Below are positions 18,476 to 28,599 of a DNA stretch of 64,000 bases, one piece after another (the first letter of the stretch is position 1; every line of letters begins with the position of its first letter). The notes beneath the pieces are model-generated. The model ran no database searches. It worked only from the letters and a program-made list of their open reading frames with translations, and was not told where the DNA came from. The translations under genes were made by a program, and so were the position numbers. The DNA comes from Desulfatitalea tepidiphila (GTDB taxonomy: Bacteria; Desulfobacterota; Desulfobacteria; Desulfobacterales; Desulfosarcinaceae): positions 2,170,001-2,234,000 of the forward strand of contig NZ_BCAG01000003.1 of assembly GCF_001293685.1 (NCBI RefSeq), read 5' to 3'.

Positions 18476-21400
18476 TCACCTTCCCGCAAACAACGCCTCG
18501 GACTTGGCGATCAACTGCTCGTCGGTGTAGTGCTTGAGTTCGATGGCCTTGCCCGGGCACTCGGCGGCGCAGATCCCGCACCCGTGGCACTGGGCCGGGT
18601 CGATGACGGCGTAGTCGTGCTCGCCGATCCGGGGGATGCCGTAAGGGCAGGTGCGCACACAGGTGAGGCAGGCGGCGCAGCGGCCGGGCGTCACCTCGGC
18701 CACGACGCCGCCCACCCGCAAGGCATCCTTGGCCAGCAGGGTCATGGCCCGCGAGGCGGCGGCCTTGGCCTGGGCGATGGTCTCCTCGATGGGTTTGGGA
18801 TAGTGGGCCAGGCCGGCCAAAAAAATGCCTTCAGAAGCGAAGTCCACCGGCCGCAGCTTGGCGTGCGCTTCGACCAGAAAGCCTTCGGCGTTGATCGGCA
18901 CCTTGAATTGTTCGAAGAGCGCCCGGTTGTCGTTAGGAACGATGCCGGCGGCCAGCACGAGCAGGTCGGGCTTGATGCGGATAGGCCGGCGCAGCACATG
19001 ATCGTTGACCGTGAGAAGCAAGGTATCTTCTCCCCGTATGGCCACGCTGGGCTTTTGGGTCAGGTCGTAGCGGATGAAGACAACGCCCTTCTCCCTGGCC
19101 TCCTTGTAGATCTCTTCGCGGAACCCGTAGGCGCGGATATCCCGGTAGATGACGTAGAGTTTAACCTTGGGATTGAGTGTCTTGAGCGCCAGGGCCGCCT
19201 TGAGGCTGTGGGTGCAGCAGGTCTTGCTGCAGTAAGGCCTGTCTGCGTCGCGCGAGCCCACGCACTGGATGAATACGACGCTGCCTGCCCGTTCCAGCCG
19301 TTTGTCTTCGCGGTTCAAAGCCTCGTCGAAATCCAGATGGGTCATGACGTTGGGGTGTTTGGCGTAGAGGTATTCGGTGGGCTTGAACTCCCGGCCGCCG
19401 GTGGCCAGTATGGTCGCCCCGTGGAAGGCCTCCAATCCCGCGCCGTTGTCCTGCTCCAGCGTCGTCGTGAAGTTGCCGATCGACCCACTGGTCCGCTTCA
19501 CCTGGGTGTTGAGATACAGATCGATATTGGGATGTGTTCGCACGCGCGCGGTCAACTGCTTCAGGTAGGGCGCCAGGGCCTCGCCCTGCCAAGTGGCGCG
19601 CAGATGGACGGCATTGCCGCCCAGCTCTTCTGAACGCTCCACCAGGTACACGCGGCATCCCTGGTCGGCCACGCCGAGGGCGGCCTCCATGCCGGCCACC
19701 CCGCCCCCACGACGAGGGCGGCCTTGGTGATGGGCACCGACACGTGGTAGAGCGGTTCGATGCGGGCCGCCTTGGCAACGGCCATGCGCACCAGGTCCTT
19801 GGCCTTGGCGGTGGCCAGCGGGGGATTGTTCATGTGGACCCAGGTGTTCTGGTCGCGGATATTGGCCATTTCAAAAAGATACTTGTTCAGGCCGGCCTCC
19901 CGGATCGTCTCCTGGAAGAGCGGCTCGTGAGTGCGCGGCGAGCATGAGGCCACCACCACCCGGTTGATCTGCTTTTCGACGATCACCTGTTTGATATGCT
20001 CCTGGTTGTCCTGGGAACAGGTAAAGAGGTTGTCTTCCACGTGCACCACACCGGGCAGTGTTCGGGCGTAGTCGCGCACGGCCGGCACGTCGGCCACACC
20101 GCCGATGTTGATGCCGCAATTGCAGACGAAAACGCCGATGCGTGGCGCCTGCCCCCGCGTGTCCTGCTCCGGTGGGAGCGCCTTTTCCTGCGTCAATGAC
20201 CAGCGCGAAGCAGCCAGTGGTCCGGTGGCGCAGGCCGCCGCCGCCGAGGCTTCCATGACCGAATGGGGAATGTCCTTGGGTTCCTGGAAGGCGCCGCAGA
20301 CATAGATCCCTTCGCGGGAAGTCTTCACCGGCGCCAGACTGCTGGTGCGCGCAAAACCATTGCCATTGAGGTCGATCCCCAGCCGACCGGCCAATTCCGC
20401 AGCCGCGGGGTCGGCGTTCAGGCCCACGGAGAGCACTACCAGATCGAAGATCTCTTCGGCCGTTCGGCCCCCCTCGGTGGCGTAAACGATGCGCAGCCGA
20501 TCTTCCGCGCAGGGATAGACCGAGTGGATACGCGAGCGTACGAAGCGCACGCCGTGGTCGTCGGCGGCCCGCAGGTTGTACTTGTCGAAATCTTTGCCGA
20601 AAGTGCGCATGTCCATGAAAAAAATGGTGGTATCCAGGGATCCGTCGCTGTGCTCCTTGGCGATGACGGCCTGCTTGTTGGCGTACATGCAGCACACCGA
20701 AGAGCAGTACCCGTTGTCGCAGTGGTTGATGTCCCGCGATCCGACGCACTGCAGCCAGGCGATCCTTTTGGGCTCCTTGTGATCGGAAGGTCGCATCAGG
20801 TGTCCGGCGTAAGGACCGGAAGCCGACAGCATGCGCTCGAACTCGATGCTGGTCACCACGTTGGGATGGGCGGCGTAGCTGTAAGTGCTGTACAGGGTCG
20901 GATCGTAGGGTACGAAACCCGGGGCCAGAATAAGGGCCCCCACCTGCACCCGCTGCTCCGTTGCGTGGGACTCATGAACGACTGCACCTGCCAGGCAGGC
21001 ATCCACGCATCGGTAGCACTCCGAGCAGAGCCCGCACGCCAGGCATCGTTCGGCTTCGCGCGCGGCACTCTTGGCGCCATAGCCCAACTGCACCTCGTTG
21101 AAATTATCGATGCGTCTGGCGACGGCGGCATGGCGCATCTTCTGACGTGCCAGGGGCTGGCGGCCCCTCAGGGGGATGTCCTCGGCCACCTCGATCTGCT
21201 TCTCCCGATCCTCCTTCAGATCGACGCCCCGCAGAAAACGGTCCATGGAGATGGCGGCCCGTTTGCCGGCCGCGATGGCCTCCACCACTGTCGCGGGACC
21301 GCTGACCGCATCGCCGCCTGCGAAGATGTCCGGATCGTCGGTCTGCAGTGTGACCGGGTCGACATTCAGCGTGCCCCACTCGCTCAGGGTGCAGGCGCAC

Positions 21401-22905
21401 TCGTCGGTCAAACAGGCCCAATCGCTCTCCTGGCCGATGGCCGGCACCAAGGCGTCGATGGCGATGGTGAATTCACTGCCTGCGACGGGCATCGGCCGGC
21501 GCCTCCCGCTCGCGTCCGGCTCACCCAGCGCCATGCGCACGCATTCGATACCCGTCGCCCGGCCATCTTCAGAGACGACCCGCACCGGGTTGGTCAATGT
21601 CATGATCTCGATGCCCTCCTCCCGGCATTCCGCAATTTCTTCGGCGCTGGCGGGCATCTCCGCCTCGCTGCGGCGATAGATGATGAACGGCCGGGACGAT
21701 CCGCTGCGCAGGGCCGTGCGTACGGCATCCATGGCCACGTTGCCGCCTCCGATCACGGCCACGCGCTCGCCGAGGGACACCTTTTCGCCCAGGTTGATGC
21801 GCCGCAAAAAGTCCACTCCCGGCACCACGCCCTGCAGATCTTCTCCCTCGATGCCCAGCGCCTTGCACTCCTGGGACCCTACGGCCATGAAAATGCTCTT
21901 GAACCCTTGGTCGCGCAGCCGGCCGATGGTCACCTCTTTTCCAATGGCCACGCCGGTCTTGAACTCGACGCCCAGGTCCCGGATGGTCTGGATCTCGGCA
22001 TCGATCACATCGCGCGGCAGCCGGTAGGCGGGGATTCCGACGCGCAGCATGCCGCCGAGCACGTCATGCTGCTCGAATACCGTGACCTCGTACCCTTCGA
22101 TGGCCAGGAAATAGGCGCAGGCCAATCCGGCCGGCCCCGACCCGATGATCGCCACCCTGGTTTGGTTCGACGGTTTGCGCTCGGGCACATAAGGCGAAGC
22201 GGAGCGACGGTCCAGGTCGGCCAGGTAGCGGTGCAGGTATTGAATGCCCAGCGGCGCTTCGAGTTTCCCGCGGGTACAGGCCGCTTCGCATGGATGGTGG
22301 CAGACCCGGCCGCAGATACCCGGAAAGGGGTGCTCCTTCTTGAACAGCGCGATGGCCTCTTCGAAGCGCCCCTGGTTCATCAGGGCGATCCAGCCCTGGA
22401 CGCTCACCTGGGCCGGGCAGGCGGCCTTGCAGGGCGCCGTGCCGCGCTTTTCGATGGCATATGCGCCGGGCATGGCCTGGGGATAGAGCTTATAGGCCGC
22501 CTTGCGCTGCCCCAACCCCTGATCGAAGCGGTTGGGCAGGCTGATCGGGCACACCTTGGCGCACTCGCCACAGGCCGTGCACTTTTCAGGATCGATGAAG
22601 CGGGGCCTGGACCGCAGGGTCACACTGAAATTGCCCGGTTCGCCCTCGACACGCCGCACGTCGGTCAGGGTGTGCAGATCGATATTGAGGTGCCGCCCGG
22701 CCTCCACCAGCTTGGGCGATATGATGCACATGGAACAGTCGTTGGTCGGGAAGGTCTTGTCCAATTGGGCCATGGTCCCGCCGATGGCCGAATTGCGCTC
22801 GACCAGGTAGACCTTGTAGCCCGATTCGGCCAGGTCCAGGGAGGCCTGTATGCCGGCGATCCCGCCGCCGACCACCATCACCGCGCCGATGATTGGTTGT
22901 GTCAT
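18476..22905 (-). CDS. hdrA: HdrA-like iron-sulfur flavoprotein with inserted GltD-like domain (one-base frameshift)
   Basis: Heterodisulfide reductase subunit A-like protein, about 1476 residues if the frame is repaired. Order: FAD-binding GGGIAG at the start; CTACGECAKVCP cluster motif near 113; a glutamate-synthase-small-subunit-like insertion (Cys-rich GICGRVCHHPCEAAC, then GSGPAGLACAYF and GGGNVAMDAV); CLACGLCSECYRC; a second HdrA region (QCVGSRD, CCMYANK); a further HdrA module (FVCNCGINIGG, SCSPRTHEP); a third FAD motif; and two C-terminal ferredoxin clusters (CAACLTCVRTCP, CHGCGICAAECP). The frame breaks at about 19700-19710: the glycine-rich nucleotide motif needs six G where five are present, so the product would split into an 1114-residue part and a 407-residue part. 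Start 22905 has GGAGG 5 bases upstream. Last gene of the MetF-Hdr cluster; likely electron-bifurcating or -confurcating core (family knowledge). Confidence 0.85.
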
Positions 22906-23099
22906 GGGTCCCTCCTTGCTTGCCGCATTTTTTTTGCTTTTGAAACGGTCTCCTGTTCAGTGCCCATCCAGAAACGGAAGATTGTGGTTCAGATCAAGGC
23001 CCGATCATTTTGAAACCGCAGGCGTGGCATGTCTACGCTGAGTTCTTCAAAAATGGGAGAACGCAAATCCGGGCCGCAAGATGTCGTTTCAGATGGACG

Positions 23100-24386
23100 C
23101 TACAGCCCTATCGCCGCCAGGTCCGGCCCCAGATAGGTCCTCTCGTTCTCCCCCAGGATGCCCATAGCCAGGCAGATGAAAGTCCAGATGTGGGCCACAT
23201 GGTAGTTTCCGCCGTAAAACTCGCCGATGTCTTCGATCTGTGAGTGGCAGTTGTGGCACGGCGCCAAGACGTATTGGGCGCCTGTGGCCTGGATCTGGTC
23301 GAACTTTACTCTTCCGTAAGCCCGGCGCTGATCGGTGTACCCGGCCTGCAGGGCCCCGCCGCCCCCGCCGCAGCAGTAATTGTTGGCGCCGCACGGCACC
23401 ATGTCGACGAAGTTCTCCTCGCCCACCACCGACTTGACCACGAAGCGCATGTCGTCGGCCATCTCTTCGCCCCAGGTCTTGCGCACGATGTTGCACGGGT
23501 CCTGAAGGGTGAACTTGACTTTCAGGTCCCTGTTCCAGTCGTAGTTGACCTTAAGGCGCCCCTCCCGGATCCATTGGGCGTAAAGGGTGATGATGCTGGT
23601 GAATTCAAACTTGTGGGGGATGTTGAATTTTTTCAATCCTTCCAGGATTGCAAAGAAGGAGTGCCCTCACTCCGTGTTGACCACCTGCTTGCACCCCAGG
23701 TTGTTGTCGATATGGTAGACGAACTCTTCCAGGATGTAGCGCCAGCCCTCTTCATCGGCCAGAAATAGACAGTAATTCTCCCCGGCCCACATCACCGACG
23801 GGTAGGTCCAGTCGGCCCCGACGATATGCAGGATCTTCCACAGGGGGCCCAGTTCGTCCGGCTCGGTCACCGGTTCGCGTGAATTCTGGTTGATGGCCAT
23901 GAAGGCGCCCTTGCGGTCTACCGTTGCCTTCAGGTCTTTGAAGCGCGGTTGGGACGCACGGATCTCTTCGGCCACATCCTCCACGGTCCAGACGAAGTCA
24001 TCGGTTGGCACGCCCATGGCGTTTCCTGCCCGGATGTGCTGGTCGCACGACCCGCGGATGCCTTTGGGGCGCTTGTCTCTATCCCAGTTGTGGCGCATAT
24101 TGTAGACCAGTCGGGGGATGTCGATGGACATGGGACACTGCTTGATGCAGCGAGCGCACATGGTGCAGACCCAGGCCCAAGGCGTTCGTTTGACCTCCTC
24201 GTCCAGACCCAGCACCAGCATGCGCACCAGCTTGCGCGGATCCATATCGAAAATCTCGGAGGCCGGACATCCGCCGGTGCACGTCCCGCACGTCAGGCAC
24301 AAATCGAATGCGCCGGCCGGGACCCTCTCCAATACCGTGGTTTTGAACTCGCGATCCAATTCATCGACTTCGATGGGTATTGTCAT
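23100..24386 (-). CDS. HdrC-HdrB fusion (HdrD/DsrK-like), apparent selenoprotein with in-frame UGA
   Basis: 428 residues if UGA at 23669-23667 is read as selenocysteine (Sec240). N-terminal HdrC part has two [4Fe-4S] motifs: CLTCGTCTGGCP and CTMCARCIKQCP. The C-terminal part is HdrB/HdrD-like with a CCG domain (DPCN, NYCCGGGGG, CHNCHSQ). Between them the frame reads VVNTE-UGA-GHSFFAILEG; relatives such as DsrK have ECGH here, so UGA replaces a conserved Cys. The downstream segment continues in the same frame with no break in homology, and a SECIS-like hairpin follows the UGA. Start ATG 24386 has AGGAGGG 7 bases upstream. Expected role: transfer of electrons between HdrA and a thiol/disulfide or MetF partner. 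If UGA is a real stop, two separate pieces (23670-24386 and 23100-23636) would result. Confidence 0.82.
23634..23669 (-). promoter_or_regulatory. candidate bacterial SECIS element after the UGA codon
   Basis: Reading the minus strand, the UGA (23669-23667) is followed 16 bases later by a perfect stem CAATCC / GGATTG (23650-23645 with 23639-23634), extendable by one A-U pair, with a loop of UGGAA or GGA. The apical loop starts 23-24 bases after UGA and has G in its first two positions. That matches the published bacterial SECIS pattern: loop 16-37 bases after UGA, short upper stem, G at the loop start. It would recruit SelB for selenocysteine insertion. Confidence 0.65.
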
Positions 24387-24593
24387 AGCTTGCCCTCCTG
24401 TTAATCCGGGTTCTCACGTCTTCCCGGTCCTGCAGGCAGCGCCATGTCGGCGCCTCAATCGCCGCCGTGGGTCGGCTTCGGTGGAAAGGTTGGGCCTATG
24501 AAAAGGTGGGAGGCGGATGAGCGTTTCAGCTGATAGCCAGAACAAATTGAAGTCAAAAGGGAAAAATCGAATCGAGCCTCGCGGCCGGCGCGG

Positions 24594-25472
24594 TTAGCGG
24601 AGCCCGGCGGCATCCAGGTAAGCCTGCAGCCGATCCTCGCCACCCAGGGTGATGATGTGCACACCCCGGCAGACCTCCTTTAGACCTTTAACCAGATCGG
24701 CGAACAGTTCGATGCTGGCCTGTCGCTTGTCAGCCGCCTTGTCGAGCTTTTCGATAACCCACTCGGGCACCAGTCCGGATTTGAAATGCCGGTTGATGAA
24801 GCGGGCCATGGCCGGATTTCTCAGCAACAGCACCTCGGCAATCACCGGCACCCGGAAGGTGTTGACCTGGCGAGTGAACTTTTCGAATTGATCCAAGTCG
24901 AAGACCGGCGTGGTCAAAAAGTATCCGGTGCCCATTTCGCGCAAGATCTCCATCTCTTCCATGCCCTTTTTGGGGACGTTCTTGCCCCACAAGGACTCGA
25001 CACCGGAGCCCAGCGTGAAATCCATCGACTCGGGGAGATGCTCGCCGTCCACGGTCCGCCCCTCGCGGACGTGCTGCAGGACGGAGGCCAGTTTGCCCGA
25101 ATCCACATGAAAAAACATCGATTCCTGCAGGCTGTCGCCGGAGATGCGGTAGTCTTCGGTGAAGACCAGTAGGTTCTCCACCCCCGCCTGGTGGGCATTG
25201 GCCAAATCCTTTTGGAGCTGGATGCGGTTCTTGTCCCGGGTGGTGGTTTGATAGATCGAATTGAAGCGGCTGCGTTGAAGCAGCTCGCAAGCCCGGATGG
25301 TATCGCCGACCACCCCCTCGAGTTCCACATCGGTTACCGTGACGCCATCCATCCGACCGCGCACGCGCTGCAGGCATTCGACCAGGTCCTCCGGGGTGGC
25401 GTCGAACAGGGGCGCCTGGACTTCGGATGTGACGATGAATTTATGGGTCGACAGCGCTTCTTTCAATTTCAT
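24594..25472 (-). CDS. metF: methylenetetrahydrofolate reductase (MetF type)
   Basis: 292 residues with the MetF TIM-barrel: VTSEVQAPLFDATPEDL near the start (the Glu corresponds to the acid in the conserved SFEFFPP region of E. coli MetF), DGVTVTDVELEG, then the IYQTTTRDKNRIQLQKDL stretch with the folate-binding TTRDKNR, and LLVFTEDYRISGDS. It interconverts methylene-THF and methyl-THF in the methyl branch of the Wood-Ljungdahl pathway, used oxidatively by many complete-oxidising sulfate reducers. AAGGAGG lies 6 bases upstream of the ATG. Adjacent to the HdrC-HdrB and HdrA genes, an arrangement known from acetogens where MetF works in a complex with HdrABC. The stretch 24387-24593 between it and hdrCB holds nothing that I recognise. 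Confidence 0.92.
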   Translation of the reverse strand: MKLKEALSTHKFIVTSEVQAPLFDATPEDLVECLQRVRGRMDGVTVTDVELEGVVGDTIRACELLQRSRFNSIYQTTTRDKNRIQLQKDLANAHQAGVENLLVFTEDYRISGDSLQESMFFHVDSGKLASVLQHVREGRTVDGEHLPESMDFTLGSGVESLWGKNVPKKGMEEMEILREMGTGYFLTTPVFDLDQFEKFTRQVNTFRVPVIAEVLLLRNPAMARFINRHFKSGLVPEWVIEKLDKAADKRQASIELFADLVKGLKEVCRGVHIITLGGEDRLQAYLDAAGLR

Positions 25473-25514
25473 GGTATGCCTCCTTTCTCGAAATCCCGGC
25501 CCTGAAGGAAAAAT

Positions 25515-26087
25515 TTACGCCCTCTCCAACAGACGGGCGACCTCCTCCTTGAGCTGGGGCAGCGGCAATGGCTTTGAAAAGCACATGTCGGCGCCGTAGG
25601 ACTTCATCTCCTTGAACTTGTCATCGTCCAGGTAGGCCGACAACACGATGATCTTCGTCTCCCGAGTGTCTGGATTTTCCTTGATTTTACGGCACACCTC
25701 GTTCCCTTTGATATCGGGCATCATGATGTCCAGGATGATCAGGTCCGGCCGGAAATGGTTGACCTGCAGCCCGGCCTCGAATCCGTCGGCCGCCGAAATC
25801 ACCTCGTAGTCGTGCTCGTCCTCTTCGAGGGACTGGACGATGGTCTCGACGATGATGGGATCGTCGTCCACCACCAGGATTTTCCGGCGGGTATTGGCCG
25901 GCAGTTCGTCCGGAACGGGCATGCCCTGGCGCTGCATGAATGCGATCAGGTCCTCCCGCTTGATGCGCCGATGTCCGCCAACGGTTTTGTATGCCTTGAT
26001 GTGCCCCGCTTCGATCCAGTTGATGATCGATTTGGAGGAGGCCTTGCACATCTGGCTGGCTTTATAGACGGTGAGTGTGTCTTCCAT
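25515..26087 (-). CDS. response regulator with N-terminal MerR/excisionase-like DNA-binding domain
   Basis: 190 residues in an uncommon domain order. Residues 1-55 form a small winged helix of the excisionase/MerR type (YKASQMCKASSKSIINWIEAG then KTVGGHRRIKREDL). Residues 68-188 are a receiver domain: acidic pocket VVDDDP, phosphorylatable Asp in LIILDIMMPD, Thr/Ser in VLSAYL and Lys in CFSKPLP. Ribosome site GGAGGG 9 bases before the ATG. It lies between a histidine kinase gene and metF, all on the minus strand, so it probably forms a two-component pair with that kinase and controls the Hdr-MetF genes (inference). Confidence 0.9.
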   Translation of the reverse strand: MEDTLTVYKASQMCKASSKSIINWIEAGHIKAYKTVGGHRRIKREDLIAFMQRQGMPVPDELPANTRRKILVVDDDPIIVETIVQSLEEDEHDYEVISAADGFEAGLQVNHFRPDLIILDIMMPDIKGNEVCRKIKENPDTRETKIIVLSAYLDDDKFKEMKSYGADMCFSKPLPLPQLKEEVARLLERA

Positions 26088-26408
26088 GGCGAGTCCCTCC
26101 TTTCTAATCTTTGAGGAGCGTATAGTGTTCTATTACGCCGTCTCAATGGAGCTGTCAACTATAATTTTTATAATTTCTGTAATATTTAACTTTTTAACCC
26201 AGTTTTCGGCTAAGTTAATGGATGTATTTTTATTTATTATAGTTATTTTAGTTTTAAAGAGGTGGCTGAACGCTTCCGCATCGTGCAAGCCTTGGACGAA
26301 AGGCAATGGGGTGCAATCGGGAGTGCCGCCAAAGGCATGCGTAGGGCCGAGGCCGCCCAGCGGAATCCTGTTTCAGGAAGGAAGCATCTGGTGGATTCGA
26401 ACCGAGAT
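26088..26408. other. gene-free, strongly AT-rich spacer
   Basis: No gene is supported in this 321-base stretch between the kinase stop and the regulator start (both minus strand). About 26150-26270 is very AT-rich, with runs such as TATAATTTTTATAATTTC, against a GC-rich background. It is the natural place for the promoter of the regulator-metF-hdr genes, but no single -35/-10 pair stands out. Confidence 0.55.
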
Positions 26409-28268
26409 TCAGGCTGCAGCGCCCGGCTCGGGGCAGGTCAGCGGCTCGGTCGCGCTGGTGGTGGGCAGCAAAATGGTGAAGGTGGTCCCTTTGCCCACCT
26501 GGCTCTCCACCTTGATATCGCCGCCGTGGTCCTTGATGAAGCCGTAGCAGACCGAAAGCCCCAGTCCGACGCCCTTGGCACTGTCCGTCTTGGTGGTGAA
26601 GAAGGTGTCGAAAATCTTGTCGAGGTGTTCGGCCTTGATGCCCAGACCGGTGTCGGCAATCTGTACCCGGACGGTTTCGCCGTTTCCCTGGGTGCTGACC
26701 GTCAGTACACCCCCTTCGGGCATGGCATCCTTGGCGTTGGAGATCATGTTGAGGAACACCTGGCGGAGCTGGTTCTTGGAGGCCATCACGGGCCGCAAAG
26801 TCTCTCCGAAGGCGCTCACGATCTTGATGTCCACCTCGCGGAACTGCTTTTCGTGCAGCAGCAGGATTTCATCCAGAATGGTATTGATATCCACGACGCA
26901 GCGCTCCTCCTGGTCAGGCCTGGAAAAGGAGAGCATCTTGCGCAGCATGTCGGTCAGGCGCATGCTCTCGGACAGTGCCATGTCGAGCAGTTTACGCCGT
27001 TTGTTTGTGGGCGGCACCTCGGTCTTCATCAACTCCAGGGTGTTCATGATGCCGTAGAGCGGATTGTTGAGTTCGTGAGCCAGCTGTGAGGTGAGCCGCC
27101 CCATGGCCGCAAGTTTTTCCGACTGCAGCAGTTGCTCCTGGGTGCGGTGCAGCTTGCGCTCCATCTCCAGCCGCTCCTCCAGATCCACGAAAAAGCCGGC
27201 CGAGGCGATCTCCTGCCCCTTTTCATCATAGATGATGCTGGCCGACAGGGTGCCCTCCACCAGGGTCCCGTCGCGATGCCGGAAAGTCATGGGGAAAGCG
27301 CGCAATTTGCCGCTGCCGCCGTAATCCCGGCTGCGCATCTTGCGCATCAACTCGTAGGCCTGATCGCCCTCGTAAAGCTCGCGCACATCCATGCGGTTGA
27401 TCACGTCCTGCGCGGCATAGCCCAGCGTCTCTTCCGCGCCCTGGTTCCAGATGATGATCTTGCCTTCCATGTCGGCGCCGATGATGGCGTTTGGCGAACT
27501 CTGAATGATGTTGTTGAGAAAATCCAGCGTCTGCCGGATTTTGCGCTCCAGACGCACGATCTGGCTCTGATCCATGCAGATGCCTTCGTATCCGGAAACC
27601 TGCCCGCTGGGATCGGTGCGCAGATGGGCGGTGAGCAGCACCGGCAGACTGCTGCCGTCCTTGCGCTTGAAATCCACCGGATAGTTGACCACCCGGCCCT
27701 GACTTTCAATCAGGCGCTGAAAGACCGCCCGGTCTTCGGGGCGCAGATAAAGATCCCTCTGCAGGCTGATTTTCAACAACTCCTGCCGGTCCGTATAGCC
27801 GAGCATCTCCATCAAGGCGGGGTTCACGTCGAGGAAACGCCCCTCTTTACTGCTTACGTATACCCCTGCCCCGACATTTTCGAACAGGCGCCGATAGCTC
27901 TGTTCTGTGGAACGCAGTTTGAGCTCCTGATCGCGGCGGCGGGTAATATCCCGATATATATTGAGCTTCGACATGGTGCCGTCCAGGTTCCGGATGGGCA
28001 CCTCGATGATGCGGAAGGTGCGGTCCATCCGCGGCATGTAGACTTCCGAATGGGCGCTTTCGCCATGTTCGAACACTTCGCGCGCCTGACACCAGGGGCA
28101 CATCACCTCGCTGGCGTTGACCACCTCGTAGCATTTTTTGCCCACAGCCTCGCCGAACATCGAAATCATGGCCCGATTCATGAACTCGACGGTGTAGTCC
28201 TCGCGGGTGATATAGATGCCGTCCTCCATGGCATCCAGTATATGGCCGAGTTCCTGTATGGTTTTCAT
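26409..28268 (-). CDS. PAS-domain sensor histidine kinase
   Basis: 619 residues, soluble (no membrane segments). Three PAS domains in a row: about 3-110 (DAMEDGIYITREDYTVEFMN), 125-240 (FENVGAGVYVSSKEGRFLDVN) and 255-370 (SSPNAIIGADMEGKIIIWN), then HisKA with the phospho-acceptor His in QLAHELNNPLYG (about 400) and a HATPase domain with N-box NMISNAKDAM and G-boxes DTGLGI and GVGLGLSVCYG. The first PAS domain carries a CPWC pair, a feature of several redox-linked PAS domains. The ATG at 28268 has AGGA 5 bases upstream; a longer start at 28349 is possible but lacks a signal. Probably partners the HTH-receiver protein downstream. Confidence 0.93.
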   Translation of the reverse strand: MKTIQELGHILDAMEDGIYITREDYTVEFMNRAMISMFGEAVGKKCYEVVNASEVMCPWCQAREVFEHGESAHSEVYMPRMDRTFRIIEVPIRNLDGTMSKLNIYRDITRRRDQELKLRSTEQSYRRLFENVGAGVYVSSKEGRFLDVNPALMEMLGYTDRQELLKISLQRDLYLRPEDRAVFQRLIESQGRVVNYPVDFKRKDGSSLPVLLTAHLRTDPSGQVSGYEGICMDQSQIVRLERKIRQTLDFLNNIIQSSPNAIIGADMEGKIIIWNQGAEETLGYAAQDVINRMDVRELYEGDQAYELMRKMRSRDYGGSGKLRAFPMTFRHRDGTLVEGTLSASIIYDEKGQEIASAGFFVDLEERLEMERKLHRTQEQLLQSEKLAAMGRLTSQLAHELNNPLYGIMNTLELMKTEVPPTNKRRKLLDMALSESMRLTDMLRKMLSFSRPDQEERCVVDINTILDEILLLHEKQFREVDIKIVSAFGETLRPVMASKNQLRQVFLNMISNAKDAMPEGGVLTVSTQGNGETVRVQIADTGLGIKAEHLDKIFDTFFTTKTDSAKGVGLGLSVCYGFIKDHGGDIKVESQVGKGTTFTILLPTTSATEPLTCPEPGAAA

Positions 28269-28599
28269 GGTATCCTCGCTCGCATCATCGAGAAAGTCGC
28301 TTGACAGGCCAGGCCGGCCCCGGCGACAAACGCCAGGATCGGGCTGCAAAAGAGGTGTCGACCCATGACCATCCTTATGATTACACCGGGAGATCTGTCA
28401 AGAGATGGGCCGAATGGCGGCTCGTGGATCCTTTGGGAACAGGTTCAACGGAAATCGTCCAGCCGGCCCGAAAACCGCCTGGCCGGGCGCCTGGCATTCG
28501 AGCCCAACTTGTGTTAAAAATGCACAATTTGGGCGAAATGAACGTGAGCCGTTCGGCAGCGCATGGTAACGACGACCCGATACGAAAGGCTTCTCTGAA

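Noticed and set aside
20263-23013. 916-codon open frame on the plus strand
   Set aside because: It lies antisense to the well-supported HdrA gene; composition is His/Gly/Gln-rich nonsense with no motif, a common result of GC-rich codon bias.
26390-26415. GGATTCGAACC, resembling the T-arm of a tRNA on the minus strand
   Set aside because: The flanking bases cannot form the five-pair T-stem, and no D-arm, anticodon arm or acceptor stem is found around it; it also overlaps the kinase 3' end.
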